Assembly: GCA_019418305.1 (NCBI GenBank)
Contig: DYCA01000013.1
Span: 568-53,016 of the forward strand
DNA length: 52,449 nucleotides
Reading direction: 5' to 3'
Origin: Clostridiales bacterium
GTDB lineage: Bacteria > Bacillota > Clostridia > Oscillospirales > Butyricicoccaceae
The notes beneath the pieces were generated by a model. That model was not told the DNA's origin and did not search any database. It saw only the letters and a list, made by a program, of their open reading frames with translations. A program made the translations under genes and the position numbers. Positions within the stretch are counted from its first letter, which is position 1. Every line of letters begins with the position of its first letter. Of the stretch, positions 39,382-47,272 are shown piece after piece.

Positions 39382-40182
39382 TTACAGGCAGATCACACCG
39401 CCCTGCACGCCGCGCAGGCCGTGCGTCTTGCGGTGCGACCAGAATTCATCCGAGCGGCACATGGTGCAGATACCGCTGTCAATTACGTTTTCCGGCTCAA
39501 GGCCCGCGTTCTGCAGCAGCCGAACGCCGATTCCCTGCAAATCCACATGGAACTTTGGACCCTTCTCCATAATATAAGGTTGCACCAGCGCGCCGAGCTG
39601 CTTTTCCATCGCCTCGGGCACATCCGCATCGGTTTCAAAGCATTCCTGCCGGATGGACGGACCGAGCACCGCGCGCAGGCTTTCGCGCTTTGTCCCGAGC
39701 TTTTCCTCCATCACCGCTACGGTCTTGGGCAGGATGCCCGCGGCCATGCCGCGCCAGCCCGCATGGCACACGCCCGCGGTGTGGGTTGCGGGGTCGTACA
39801 GCAGCGTGACCACGCAGTCCGCGTAAAAGCCGCAAATCGGCGTGTCGGGCAGCGCGGTGACGATAGCGTCCGACTGCCACGCCATCGGACGGGTCAGGCC
39901 CATGCCGGCCTGCTCCTCCCCGACGACCGAAACCTCGGTTTCGTGAATCTGCCGGGTCAGTGTGATGCGCGTTTCGTCCACGCCCAGCGCTTCCGCCAGA
40001 CGGCGATAGTTTTCGCGCACATTTTCCTCGGTATCCCCGCGGTTAAAGCCAAGATTCAGGCTTTCGCAGTGCCCCGTGCTCACGCCGCCGAATTTGGTTG
40101 TAAAGGCGTGGCGCACCGGCAGCCGGCGGCAGGTATAATAAACAAACGGGCCGCGCTGAATGCGGCACATAGACTGGTGCAT
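39382..40182 (-). CDS. pgeF: purine nucleoside phosphorylase/peptidoglycan editing factor (YfiH/PgeF family)
   Basis: A 266-residue multicopper-laccase-fold protein of the YfiH family. Hallmarks are FTTKFGGVSTGHCESLNLGF (about 27-46), ADCVVTLLYDP (about 120-130), GVCHAGWRGM (about 136-145) and a C-terminal SGICTMC...FWSHRK region; the His and Cys residues bind a single zinc. Family members act as adenosine/purine nucleoside phosphorylases and, in E. coli, prevent misincorporation of other amino acids into peptidoglycan. The ATG at 40182 follows GGGAGG; an upstream in-frame start lies in the promoter. The binding lipoprotein gene follows after 19 bases, so they share a transcript. Confidence 0.92.
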   Translation of the reverse strand: MHQSMCRIQRGPFVYYTCRRLPVRHAFTTKFGGVSTGHCESLNLGFNRGDTEENVRENYRRLAEALGVDETRITLTRQIHETEVSVVGEEQAGMGLTRPMAWQSDAIVTALPDTPICGFYADCVVTLLYDPATHTAGVCHAGWRGMAAGILPKTVAVMEEKLGTKRESLRAVLGPSIRQECFETDADVPEAMEKQLGALVQPYIMEKGPKFHVDLQGIGVRLLQNAGLEPENVIDSGICTMCRSDEFWSHRKTHGLRGVQGGVICL

Positions 40183-40209
40183 AAGCGTTCCTCCCGATAT
40201 ATTCGTTTT

Positions 40210-40238
40210 ATTATAGCAAATCACCGCCTGTTCCACAA
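40210..40238 (-). promoter_or_regulatory. promoter of pgeF and the binding-lipoprotein gene
   Basis: Minus strand: TTGTGG (40233-40238), 17 bases, perfect TATAAT (40210-40215). Confidence 0.75.
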
Positions 40239-40299
40239 GGGCGCGGCCGGCCTGTTCTCAAAATACGCCAAAATCTGCACGGTATGGCATGGGTTTTTC

Positions 40300-40328
40300 T
40301 TGACAGTTTGACCAACAGGCTTTACAAT
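40300..40328 (+). promoter_or_regulatory. promoter of rny
   Basis: Consensus TTGACA (40300-40305), 17 bases, TACAAT (40323-40328). The transcript would have a leader of about 300 bases before the RNase Y start. Confidence 0.75.
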
Positions 40329-40335
40329 AAATTGT

Positions 40336-40632
40336 AGTATAATACCTGCTGTAATATAGCCTGCGCAATTTCGCGCAGGGCTTTTTTCAAAGGCATTATA
40401 ACCCGGCGTTTTAAGCGCCATTTGCTACGCAGGGCCGCGCCTGTTTGTCTGTGAATGATCGGCCTGTTGCGCCATTTTTTGTCATTATTTTCCGCATGGT
40501 TTGCCATATATACTGTCATTGATGCAAATCTGCGTCCCATTTTGCCGAAAGATACCGCGCAGGCCGTTTTTTCGCCCAAACCGGTGCTGCCTCCCAATCA
40601 CAAAATTAGAAATAGGAGGACACACCAAAAAT
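40336..40632 (+). other. long rny leader
   Basis: About 300 bases without a gene. It contains a terminator-like hairpin near its 5' end (40358-40387), several G+C-rich short stems and runs of T (for example 40477-40483 and 40568-40574). It ends with AGGAGG 12 bases before the ATG. I do not recognise a known riboswitch. RNase Y expression is a plausible subject for leader control. Confidence 0.5.
40358..40387 (+). terminator. early terminator/attenuator in the rny leader
   Basis: Stem AGCCTGCGC/GCGCAGG(G)CT with one bulged G, loop AATTTC, followed by TTTTTT, only about 25 bases after the predicted start of transcription. Confidence 0.6.
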
Positions 40633-42177
40633 ATGACCGACATCATCATCCCGATCATAGCCGGTATTGTGTGTCTCGTTGTGGGCATTGTCATCGGTTT
40701 TCTGTATCGCAAGAGCGTTGCAGAAAAGGAGATCGGCTCCGCCGAGACCGAAGCGACACGCATCATCAACGAAGCCATCAAAGCCGGTGAGACCAAAAAA
40801 CGCGAATCCATCCTGGAAGCCAAGGATGAAATCCACAAGCAGCGCGCTGAAGCCGACCGTGAGCTGAAGGAGCGCCGCAACGAGACGCAGCAGCTCGAAC
40901 GCCGCCTGATTCAGCGCGAAGAAGCGCTCGATAAAAAAAGCGACACGCTCGACCGCAAGAACGAAGAGCTGACGCGCCAGCTGGAAGCGACCCAGAAGGA
41001 AAAGGAAGAGCTGTCCCGCATCAAGGCAGAGCAGTTGGAAAAACTCGAGCAGATTGCCAGCATGACCCGCGACGAAGCACGCGAAATGCTGGTCGCCTCG
41101 ATTGAGTCCGAGGCGACACACGATGCAGCCGTCAAGCTGCGCGAGATCCAGCAAAAGCTCAAGGACGAAAGCGAGCAGACTGCGCGCGAGATCATCTCGA
41201 CCGCAATCCAGCGCTGCGCCGCCGACCATGTTTCCGAAGCGACCGTTTCGGTCGTACCGCTGCCCAACGATGAAATGAAGGGCCGCATCATCGGCCGCGA
41301 AGGCCGCAACATCCGCACCCTCGAAACGCTCACGGGCGTCGACCTGATTATCGACGACACGCCCGAAGCTATCACGCTTTCCTCGTTCGACCCGGTACGC
41401 CGTGAAATCGCGCGTCTGGCGCTTGAAAAGCTGATCGTGGACGGCCGCATCCATCCTGCCCGCATTGAGGAAATGGTGGAAAAATCCCGCCGCGAGGTCG
41501 AGCAGATCATCAAGAGCGAGGGCGAGCGCGCAACCTTCGAGACCGGCATTCACGGTATTCATCCCGAACTGGTTAAGATCCTCGGCCGTCTGCGTTACCG
41601 CACCAGCTACGGTCAGAATGTTTTGCAGCACTCCATCGAGGTTGCACATATCGCCGGCATGATGGCCAGCGAGCTGGGACTTGATCCCTTGCCCGCACGC
41701 CGCGCCGGTCTGCTGCATGACATCGGCAAGGCAATCGACCATGAGGTCGAGGGCAGCCATGTCCAGATCGGCGTAGACCTTGCCAAGAAGTACAAGGAAG
41801 CGCAGCCGATCATCCATGCCATCGAGGCGCACCACGGCGATGTGGAAGCCAAGACCACGGTAGCCTGCCTAGTGCAGGCAGCGGACGCTATCTCGGCGGC
41901 ACGGCCGGGCGCGCGCCGCGAGAATCTGGAAAACTATATCAAGCGTCTGGAAAAGCTCGAGAGCATCGCAAACGAAACGCCCGGCGTTTCCAGCTCGTAT
42001 GCTATTCAGGCAGGCCGCGAAATCCGCATCATTGTCAATCCCGACAAGATTTCGGATGACGCAATGATCCTGCTGGCGCGTGAAGTCGCCAAGAAGATCG
42101 AGGACGAATTGGATTATCCCGGTCAGATCAAGGTCAACATGGTGCGTGAGACCCGCGCCATTGACTACGCAAAGTAA
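40633..42177 (+). CDS. rny: ribonuclease Y
   Basis: A 514-residue membrane-anchored endoribonuclease that starts mRNA decay in Gram-positive bacteria. One N-terminal helix (about 4-24, [20 protein letters not shown]) anchors it. A long coiled coil rich in Glu, Lys and Arg spans about 30-190. The KH domain has [19 protein letters not shown] (about 216-234). The HD domain carries [14 protein letters not shown] and [13 protein letters not shown], with the metal-binding His-Asp pair, and [14 protein letters not shown] choose the ATG at 40633, which alone has a ribosome-binding site and places the anchor at the terminus. It has its own promoter, a long leader and a terminator. Confidence 0.97.
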   Translation: MTDIIIPIIAGIVCLVVGIVIGFLYRKSVAEKEIGSAETEATRIINEAIKAGETKKRESILEAKDEIHKQRAEADRELKERRNETQQLERRLIQREEALDKKSDTLDRKNEELTRQLEATQKEKEELSRIKAEQLEKLEQIASMTRDEAREMLVASIESEATHDAAVKLREIQQKLKDESEQTAREIISTAIQRCAADHVSEATVSVVPLPNDEMKGRIIGREGRNIRTLETLTGVDLIIDDTPEAITLSSFDPVRREIARLALEKLIVDGRIHPARIEEMVEKSRREVEQIIKSEGERATFETGIHGIHPELVKILGRLRYRTSYGQNVLQHSIEVAHIAGMMASELGLDPLPARRAGLLHDIGKAIDHEVEGSHVQIGVDLAKKYKEAQPIIHAIEAHHGDVEAKTTVACLVQAADAISAARPGARRENLENYIKRLEKLESIANETPGVSSSYAIQAGREIRIIVNPDKISDDAMILLAREVAKKIEDELDYPGQIKVNMVRETRAIDYAK

Positions 42178-42183
42178 CATTGC

Positions 42184-42213
42184 AAAAAAGAACCGCCTTT
42201 CGGCGGTTCTTTT
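42184..42213 (+). terminator. terminator of rny
   Basis: Stem AAAAGAACCGCC/GGCGGTTCTTTT with loop TTTC and a T-run, near-identical to the recG terminator. Confidence 0.88.
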
Positions 42214-42247
42214 CTGTTATATGCGCATCTGACGGCGTGGAGGTCGC

Positions 42248-43129
42248 TTATTCCTTCTTGTTCTGCTCGGGTTGCTGTGCTTTCTTTTTGCGGTATATAC
42301 GCACCCGCCAGAACACAGCGCCCACTATGCCCAGCAGCACCAGCACCGGCCAGAGCATCACGATCATCAGAATAAGGCCGCGCACCACAGCGGTCATGCC
42401 GCCGAGGCCATTCTGCGCGGCTTGCACCACCTGCGCGCCGAATCCCGTGCCCTCAGAGACAGCGGTCAGCGTCTGCACTTCGCGCAGCGTGACATTGAAG
42501 GTCGAGAAGCCCACCAAATCGTCGTAATGCCGCTTTTCACCCGTCAAACTGTCGATTTCATACTCGCAGTCAGCCAGCGCATTCTCCAGCGAAATGATGT
42601 CCTCTATCTTCGCCGCCTGATCGAGCAGCGCAAGCAGCCGCTCGTGCTTGGTCTGCAAAGTCGCCAGCCGTGTTTCGATATCGGTATACTGCTCGGTCAC
42701 GTCCTCGCTCCACCGATTGGAGGACACAACATGGCAGGTTTCACCCAGCTGGGCAAAAAAAGTCTCAAACTGCTCCTGCGGCACCCGCAGCGTATAATTT
42801 GCCGTGCGGCCGCCTTTTTCACCAGCGTTCCCGCTCGACTGGATATAGCCGCCGGCCTCGGCGGTCATCTGCTCGAGCGCCGCGCAGGTTGCGTCATAGT
42901 CCTGCGTCTCAAGCGTCAAATCCGCCGACAAAATCAGCTTGGCGTTTTCCCTTACTGCGGAAAAATCCGCCGTGCTCTCAGATGCCGCCGCATCCATGGC
43001 CGCACCGTTTTCCGCTTGTGCAGCTGAATCCCCGGTGGTGCTGTCTGCACCGCTTGACGCTGCGCCACATGCGGCAAGCGAAAGCAGCAACAGCAGGACC
43101 AGTACCATACAAAGCCATCGTCGTTTCAT
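42248..43129 (-). CDS. DUF4349-domain lipoprotein
   Basis: A 293-residue protein with a lipoprotein signal: basic MKRRW, a Leu-rich core and LAACG with lipid-modified Cys21. An Ala/Ser/Thr-rich spacer follows, then a DUF4349 domain (about 60-230) with TLETQDYDATCAALEQMTAE, GGYIQSSGN and a coiled-coil middle (EQYTDIETRLATLQTKHERL). A membrane helix near 245-275 and a basic, Gln-rich tail end it. So it is fixed to the membrane at both ends with the domain outside. DUF4349 proteins are uncharacterised envelope proteins. The ATG at 43129 follows AAAGGGG; longer frames lack a signal peptide at the start. Confidence 0.85.
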   Translation of the reverse strand: MKRRWLCMVLVLLLLLSLAACGAASSGADSTTGDSAAQAENGAAMDAAASESTADFSAVRENAKLILSADLTLETQDYDATCAALEQMTAEAGGYIQSSGNAGEKGGRTANYTLRVPQEQFETFFAQLGETCHVVSSNRWSEDVTEQYTDIETRLATLQTKHERLLALLDQAAKIEDIISLENALADCEYEIDSLTGEKRHYDDLVGFSTFNVTLREVQTLTAVSEGTGFGAQVVQAAQNGLGGMTAVVRGLILMIVMLWPVLVLLGIVGAVFWRVRIYRKKKAQQPEQNKKE

Positions 43130-43233
43130 CACAGGACACCCCTTTCCGTTTTCGGTTATCCTGTTAGACGAATCGGCTTTCCATCTGTTCCCAACTGTTG
43201 CTGCTTTGTAAACCGCTCTATGTACGAATTGCC

Positions 43234-43797
43234 TTAGACTTCCTTCTGATAGGTTGTCTGCTCGAACGAGCCGATTGCGCCGCATACGCCGCACACATCC
43301 GGACGCTCATCGTAAATCGCACCGCAGAACACACAGCGGTGGCCCTGTACGGCAACCGTTTTCTTTTGCGGCGGCAAGGAGGCCGTATTCTCTTCTTTTT
43401 TCGCTCCCTGGCTCAGCGACATCAAAGCGCTCATAAAGCGCAGCTCATGGTCCTGCTCAATCTTGGCGATATTGTCAAACAGCAGACCGATGTCCTCGAA
43501 GCCTTCCTCACGGGCAATCTTTGCAAAGCCCGGGTACATGCTGCTCCATTCGCCATACTCACCTTTAATAGCCGTCTGCAAATTCTCCGCACTGGTGCCA
43601 ATGCCGGTCAGCTTCTCATACAGCAGTCGTCCATGCGCGCCCTCGTTCTGTGCCAGACCGGTAAACAGTTCGGCAATATCCTCATGTCCTTCCTTGCGCG
43701 CCTTATCTGCAAAAAACAGATACTTATTACGGGCCATCGACTCCCCGCTGAATGCCTCCTGCAAATTCTGTTCGGTACGAGATCCTTTCAAGTTCAT
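43234..43797 (-). CDS. rubrerythrin
   Basis: A 187-residue rubrerythrin, a peroxide-reducing diiron protein of anaerobes. The four-helix ferritin-like domain supplies Glu/His iron ligands in EAFSGESMARNKYLFFADKA (about 14-33), LAQNEGAHGRLLYEKL (about 48-63), REEGFEDIGLLFDNIA and EQDHELRFMSAL. The C-terminal rubredoxin domain has the CVFCGAIYDE and CGVCGA cysteine pairs that bind a second iron. It protects against oxygen by reducing H2O2 with electrons from rubredoxin-type donors. The A+T-rich upstream region has ATAATATTTATTA-like half-sites that could be a PerR operator, but that match is weak. Confidence 0.95.
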   Translation of the reverse strand: MNLKGSRTEQNLQEAFSGESMARNKYLFFADKARKEGHEDIAELFTGLAQNEGAHGRLLYEKLTGIGTSAENLQTAIKGEYGEWSSMYPGFAKIAREEGFEDIGLLFDNIAKIEQDHELRFMSALMSLSQGAKKEENTASLPPQKKTVAVQGHRCVFCGAIYDERPDVCGVCGAIGSFEQTTYQKEV

Positions 43798-43944
43798 TCC
43801 AATTTCCTCCTTATAATGATATTTATTTACAATTAGTAATAAATATTATCTAGTGGATAAAGTATACTACTGATCTGTTCTCTTCGCACGGTTTACAACA
43901 AAACTGTAACCAATTTGTAATCATTTTGTAACTTTTGCATACGA
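43798..43944 (-). promoter_or_regulatory. A+T-rich upstream region of rubrerythrin
   Basis: About 150 bases. TATACT on the minus strand (43863-43868) is a possible -10 without a good -35. A partial palindrome around 43838-43851 (AATAAATATTAT) recalls a PerR box at about 10 of 15 positions. AGGAGG precedes the start codon. Confidence 0.35.
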
Positions 43945-43977
43945 CAAAAATCCCGGAAGCATTTTTCTTCCGGGATT
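43945..43977 (-). terminator. terminator of the TSUP gene pair
   Basis: Minus strand: stem ATCCCGGAAG/CTTCCGGGAT with loop AAAAATG, then TTTTTG, 27 bases past the stop codon at 44004. Confidence 0.85.
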
Positions 43978-44003
43978 GGATTCTCTGCGCGGCATGCAGC
44001 CGC

Positions 44004-44363
44004 TTATTTTCGCCTTGCAAAACATTCCTTGATGCCGACAGCTAACAAGAATACGCCAAATGCGCGCCGCAGCCAATCGGTGTCCATATATGCCGCCAGC
44101 AAACAGGCGGCAGCAGCAGCCGGTACGCCCGCCGCAATGCACCACAGAGCCGCCCGCTTTTCGACCAGACCGTTTTTGATGTGTGACCAGAGCGCTGCGG
44201 GCGCACAGGCAAGGAAGTACAGCAGGTTAATGCCTGCCGCCTGATACTGTCCCATCCCAGCAAGCATAGTGAGATACAGCATAAGCAGCGAACCGCCTCC
44301 CACACCGCAGCCGGACAGGATACCGGTCACCAGTCCGACGGCGGCAGACAGCAGCGCGCTCAC
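44004..44363 (-). CDS. half-size TSUP (TauE/SafE) permease, second gene
   Basis: A 119-residue protein with four membrane segments, matching one of the two repeats of a sulfite/organosulfonate exporter (TSUP, DUF81). It starts with GLVTGILSGCGVGGGSLLML and ends WLRRAFGVFLLAVGIKECF. Translation begins at a GTG at 44363 whose last two bases overlap the TGA of the first half-gene (GTGA), strong evidence for coupling and equal output. The two halves probably form a heterodimer equal to a normal permease of about 250 residues. The transported compound, perhaps sulfite, a sulfonate or another anion, is unknown. Confidence 0.85.
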   Translation of the reverse strand: MSALLSAAVGLVTGILSGCGVGGGSLLMLYLTMLAGMGQYQAAGINLLYFLACAPAALWSHIKNGLVEKRAALWCIAAGVPAAAAACLLAAYMDTDWLRRAFGVFLLAVGIKECFARRK

Positions 44364-44719
44364 AGCAGCAATACGGCGCGCACCCCGCCGTAAAGCAGCA
44401 GCAGACCGAACGCGCGCCGCAGCCACATCATATCTATCCGATGAAAAACATGGCCCGCAACCCAGCCGCCCAGCACACCGCCCAGCAGATAGGGCCACGC
44501 TGCGGCAAATGCCAATCCGCCCTGCATCCAGTAGAGCACAGCGGATAACGCGCTGAGTGGAAAGATAACCGCAACCGAGGTTGCAAATGCGCGCCGTTCC
44601 TCCAAACCGCACCAGTATACCAGCAGCGGCACCAGAAACAGACCGCCGCCCGCACCGAAAAAGCCGTTGGCCGCGCCTGCAAGTGCACCGGTTGCGGCAT
44701 ATTTTGCATTGTCCTTCAT
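44360..44719 (-). CDS. half-size TSUP (TauE/SafE) permease, first gene
   Basis: A 119-residue, four-helix protein resembling the other TSUP repeat: GALAGAANGFFGAGGGLFLV near the N-terminus, FPLSALSAVLYW in the middle and MMWLRRAFGLLLLYGG at the end. It is clearly related to the downstream half (shared Gly-rich loop and WLRRAFG ending). The ATG at 44719 has GGAGGG 10 bases upstream, but that ribosome-binding site lies in the 3' arm of the prfB terminator hairpin, so read-through and hairpin folding may affect its translation. The downstream half overlaps its stop by 4 bases. Confidence 0.85.
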   Translation of the reverse strand: MKDNAKYAATGALAGAANGFFGAGGGLFLVPLLVYWCGLEERRAFATSVAVIFPLSALSAVLYWMQGGLAFAAAWPYLLGGVLGGWVAGHVFHRIDMMWLRRAFGLLLLYGGVRAVLLL

Positions 44720-44761
44720 AAAAAAACAGCCCTCCGGCAACAGTTTGTGCCGAAGAGCTGT
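44720..44761 (-). terminator. prfB terminator that contains the TSUP ribosome-binding site
   Basis: Minus strand: stem ACAGCTCTTCGGCA/TGCCGGAGGGCTGT with two mismatched positions, 8-base loop, then TTTTTTT running straight into the TSUP start codon. The GGAGGG used by the TSUP gene is in the 3' arm. Confidence 0.75.
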
Positions 44762-44784
44762 GGTTTATGTGTTTTGGGTGGGAC

Positions 44785-45909
44785 TTACTTCTTGCCCAGC
44801 GTACCGGTTGCCAGAGCGGACAGATACGCATTGATAAAGCCGTCGATATCACCGTCCATGACTGCGTTGATGTTGGCGTTTTCAAAGCCGGTGCGAGTGT
44901 CCTTGGCAAGCGTGTAGGGCATAAAGACATAGGAGCGAATCTGGCTGCCCCATTCAATCTTCTTCTGGTCACCCTTGATGTCGGAAATCTTCTCCAGATG
45001 TTCGCGCTCCTTGATTTCAACGAGCTTGGAACGCAGCATGCGCAAGCAGTTGTCCTTGTTCTGGAACTGGCTGCGCTCGGTCTGACAGGAAACCACGATG
45101 CCGGTCGCCTTATGAATCAGGCGCACCGCAGAGGAAGTCTTGTTGATGTGCTGACCGCCCGCACCGGAGGAACGGAACACCTGCATTTCGTAATCGTCGG
45201 GCTTAATCTCGAAATCCGCCGAGTCGTCCGGGATATCCGGGATGACCTCGACCGCGGAGAACGAGGTGTGGCGTCGGCCGGAAGCGTCAAACGGGGAAAT
45301 ACGCACCAGACGGTGTACGCCCGACTCGCCCTTGAGGAAGCCGTAAGCGTTCTCGCCCTCAATCAGGATATCCGCGCTCTTCAGGCCCGCTTCTTCGCCG
45401 TCCTGATAGTCCATAATCTTATAGGTGAAGCCGTGGCGCTCGGCCCAGCGGGTGTACATGCGGTACAGCATTTCGCACCAGTCCTGCGCCTCGGTACCGC
45501 CCGCGCCTGCATGGAAGGACACCAGCGCGTTATTATGGTCGTACTCACCGGTCAGCAGCGTGGACAGCTTCTGCTCGGCCACGCCCTCTTCCAACTCCTT
45601 ATAGCCGTTTTCCAGCTCCTCTAGCATGGACTCGTCGTTTTCCTCGATTGCCATTTCACAAATCGTCAGCAAATCGTCGCACAGGCCATTCAGATGATTA
45701 TACGCTTCAATCTTGCCCTTGAGCGCACCCATGCGGGAAACAATCTTTTGGCTTTCCTCCGGATTGTCCCAGAAGCCGGGCTGAGAGGACTTAATCTCCA
45801 GCTCCTCAACCTCACGCTTTGCCCGGTCCAAGCCGAGCGACTCATACAGCTCCTCAAGCTGGGGCTTTAAATTGTTCAGTTTGACCTTGTATTCTTCGAA
45901 CTCAAGCAT
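44785..45909 (-). CDS. prfB: peptide chain release factor 2 (RF2), no frameshift
   Basis: RF2 reads UGA and UAA stop codons. The protein is 374 residues with the SPF codon-recognition motif at 205-207 and GGQ at 251-253 in [16 protein letters not shown]. In many bacteria prfB carries an in-frame UGA near codon 25 and needs a programmed +1 frameshift; here the frame runs from ATG through YESLGLDRAKRE without one, so that autoregulation is absent. The ATG follows GAAGGAG. It has a TTTACA/TATACT promoter and a terminator that doubles as part of the next gene's leader. Confidence 0.97.
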   Translation of the reverse strand: MLEFEEYKVKLNNLKPQLEELYESLGLDRAKREVEELEIKSSQPGFWDNPEESQKIVSRMGALKGKIEAYNHLNGLCDDLLTICEMAIEENDESMLEELENGYKELEEGVAEQKLSTLLTGEYDHNNALVSFHAGAGGTEAQDWCEMLYRMYTRWAERHGFTYKIMDYQDGEEAGLKSADILIEGENAYGFLKGESGVHRLVRISPFDASGRRHTSFSAVEVIPDIPDDSADFEIKPDDYEMQVFRSSGAGGQHINKTSSAVRLIHKATGIVVSCQTERSQFQNKDNCLRMLRSKLVEIKEREHLEKISDIKGDQKKIEWGSQIRSYVFMPYTLAKDTRTGFENANINAVMDGDIDGFINAYLSALATGTLGKK

Positions 45910-45944
45910 GAAAATGCTCCTTCACGTATTTTTCAGTAGTATAT

Positions 45945-45973
45945 AGTATACCGTTTTGCAGGGAACTTGTAAA
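45945..45973 (-). promoter_or_regulatory. promoter of prfB
   Basis: Minus strand: TTTACA (45968-45973), 17 bases, TATACT (45945-45950), 36 bases before the start codon. Confidence 0.75.
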
Positions 45974-45991
45974 GTTTTTTCTAAGTTTGGC

Positions 45992-46020
45992 TTGACTAAC
46001 CCTTGTCCTTCCGATATATT
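45992..46020 (+). promoter_or_regulatory. promoter of the riboswitch-controlled CaCA gene
   Basis: TTGACT (45992-45997), 17 bases, TATATT (46015-46020), about 12 bases before the aptamer. Confidence 0.75.
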
Positions 46021-46032
46021 TTTAGGTACAAC

Positions 46033-46125
46033 AAAAGGGAGTAGCTCACGCCTGGGGGCGTGGTCGGCATCGTCAATCACGGTCGAGCATTCGACCCGTG
46101 CCTACCGGAAGCAGCGAGACTTTTA
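46033..46125 (+). ncRNA. yybP-ykoY manganese riboswitch
   Basis: The aptamer has the family's conserved 5' AAAAGGGAGTAGCT (46033-46046) and 3' CTACCGGAAGCAGCGAGACT (46102-46121), which form the two sides of the Mn-binding junction. Two stems lie between them (CACGCC/GGCGTG near 46047-46062 and a GGTCGAGCATTCGACC hairpin at 46081-46096). P1 is AAAAG with CTTTT. Manganese binding would stabilise P1 and prevent the overlapping terminator, turning on the antiporter gene. Confidence 0.9.
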
Positions 46126-46156
46126 TTGCAGATGCGCAATAAAAGTCTCTTTTTTT
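46116..46156 (+). terminator. riboswitch expression platform terminator
   Basis: Perfect 14-bp stem GAGACTTTTATTGC/GCAATAAAAGTCTC, 6-base loop, seven T residues. Its 5' arm overlaps the last aptamer bases, so terminator and aptamer P1 exclude each other. Confidence 0.92.
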
Positions 46157-46197
46157 GCGCTCGGATATGCTATCGTAACATTATAGGGGGTTGTATC

Positions 46198-47127
46198 ATG
46201 TTATCATTCATCATGTTGGTATTCGGTTTTGTCCTGCTGGTGTGGGGCGCGGACAAATTTGTCGCAGGCGCGTCCGCGCTGGCGCGGCGGCTGGGCGTAT
46301 CGCCCTTGCTCGTCGGTCTGACGATTGTCGCCTTCGGTACGTCCGCGCCCGAGCTGGCCGTCAGCCTGACAGCGGCCTTGCAGGGCGCAAACGAGATAGC
46401 GGTCGGCAACGTTCTCGGCTCGAATATTTTCAATCTGCTGATGGTCGCCGGCCTGTCTGCGGTGGTCTGCCCATTGGTTATGGACCGCACGCTGCTGCGG
46501 CGCGACTGGCCGATTTCACTCGGCGCAGCGGTGCTGCTGCTGGTGTTCATTGCGCCTGACCTGACCATTTCTCGCATCGAGGGCATTATCCTGCTGGCGG
46601 TGTTCGCGCTCGTGCTGGGCACGCAAATCCGTGCGGCGCTCAAAAACCGGGATACGCTGACAGGCGAAGAGGATGAGGTGCCGATGCGCCCGCTGATGAT
46701 CGGCATCAACATCATACTTGGCCTTGCCTGTATTATCATCGGCGGTCAGCTGGCGGTCAACGGCGCGACCGGCATCGCGCGCATGTTCGGCCTGTCCGAG
46801 ACGCTCATCGGCCTGACTATCGTCGCCATCGGCACCAGCCTGCCCGAGCTGGTCACCTCGCTGGTGGCCGCCCGCAAGGGACAGAATGAAATCGCAATGG
46901 GCAACGTCATCGGCTCGAATATCTTTAATCTGCTGCTCATTCTCGGCGTTTCCGCAACCATTACGCCCATTCCGGTGCAGGCGACCTCGATCATTGACGC
47001 GCTCGTGCTCATCGGCATCAGCGTGGTGTTCTATCTTCCCGCGCGCCGCGGCAAGCTCGGCCGCGCACCCGGCGCGATTATGGCGCTCATCTATGTCGTC
47101 TATACTGTATACCTGATTATGCGATAA
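46198..47127 (+). CDS. CaCA-family cation antiporter (YrbG-like), Mn-riboswitch controlled
   Basis: A 309-residue membrane protein with about ten helices in two inverted repeats, each with the exchanger signature: FGTSAPELAVSL plus GNVLGSNIFNLL (about 46-82) and IGTSLPELVTSL plus GNVIGSNIFNLL (about 205-241). Family members swap calcium or other divalent cations for sodium, potassium or protons. Because a manganese riboswitch controls it, export of manganese or keeping Mn/Ca balance is the likely job; that is inference. I choose the ATG at 46198, after AGGGGG and past the riboswitch terminator; the longer frame runs back through the riboswitch. Confidence 0.93.
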   Translation: MLSFIMLVFGFVLLVWGADKFVAGASALARRLGVSPLLVGLTIVAFGTSAPELAVSLTAALQGANEIAVGNVLGSNIFNLLMVAGLSAVVCPLVMDRTLLRRDWPISLGAAVLLLVFIAPDLTISRIEGIILLAVFALVLGTQIRAALKNRDTLTGEEDEVPMRPLMIGINIILGLACIIIGGQLAVNGATGIARMFGLSETLIGLTIVAIGTSLPELVTSLVAARKGQNEIAMGNVIGSNIFNLLLILGVSATITPIPVQATSIIDALVLIGISVVFYLPARRGKLGRAPGAIMALIYVVYTVYLIMR

Positions 47128-47131
47128 AACA

Positions 47132-47159
47132 AAAAAGGCGCCCACGGGCGTCTTTTTTT
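47132..47159 (+). terminator. terminator of the CaCA antiporter gene
   Basis: Stem GGCGCCC/GGGCGTC with one G-T pair and a 2-base loop, then seven T residues. Confidence 0.8.
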
Positions 47160-47190
47160 GCGCCATGATATTCGTTTACAAAAAATTTGT

Positions 47191-47218
47191 TTGTTTCCCG
47201 CCCATTGTGTGCTATAAT
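47191..47218 (+). promoter_or_regulatory. promoter of secA
   Basis: TTGTTT (47191-47196), 16 bases, perfect TATAAT (47213-47218), 54 bases upstream of the start codon. Confidence 0.7.
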
Positions 47219-47272
47219 ATTTTCTGTATGAATGAACGGGACTTTTGTCCCTTTTGAAAGGCTGAATCAAGA

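Noticed and set aside
38022..39572. A 516-codon plus-strand frame opposite the binding lipoprotein
   Set aside because: Shadow of a gene with clear signal peptide and family motifs; Arg/His-rich product with no recognisable domain.
40606..41835. A 409-codon minus-strand frame opposite rny
   Set aside because: Arises from the complement of the RNase Y coiled coil; no start signal or domain.
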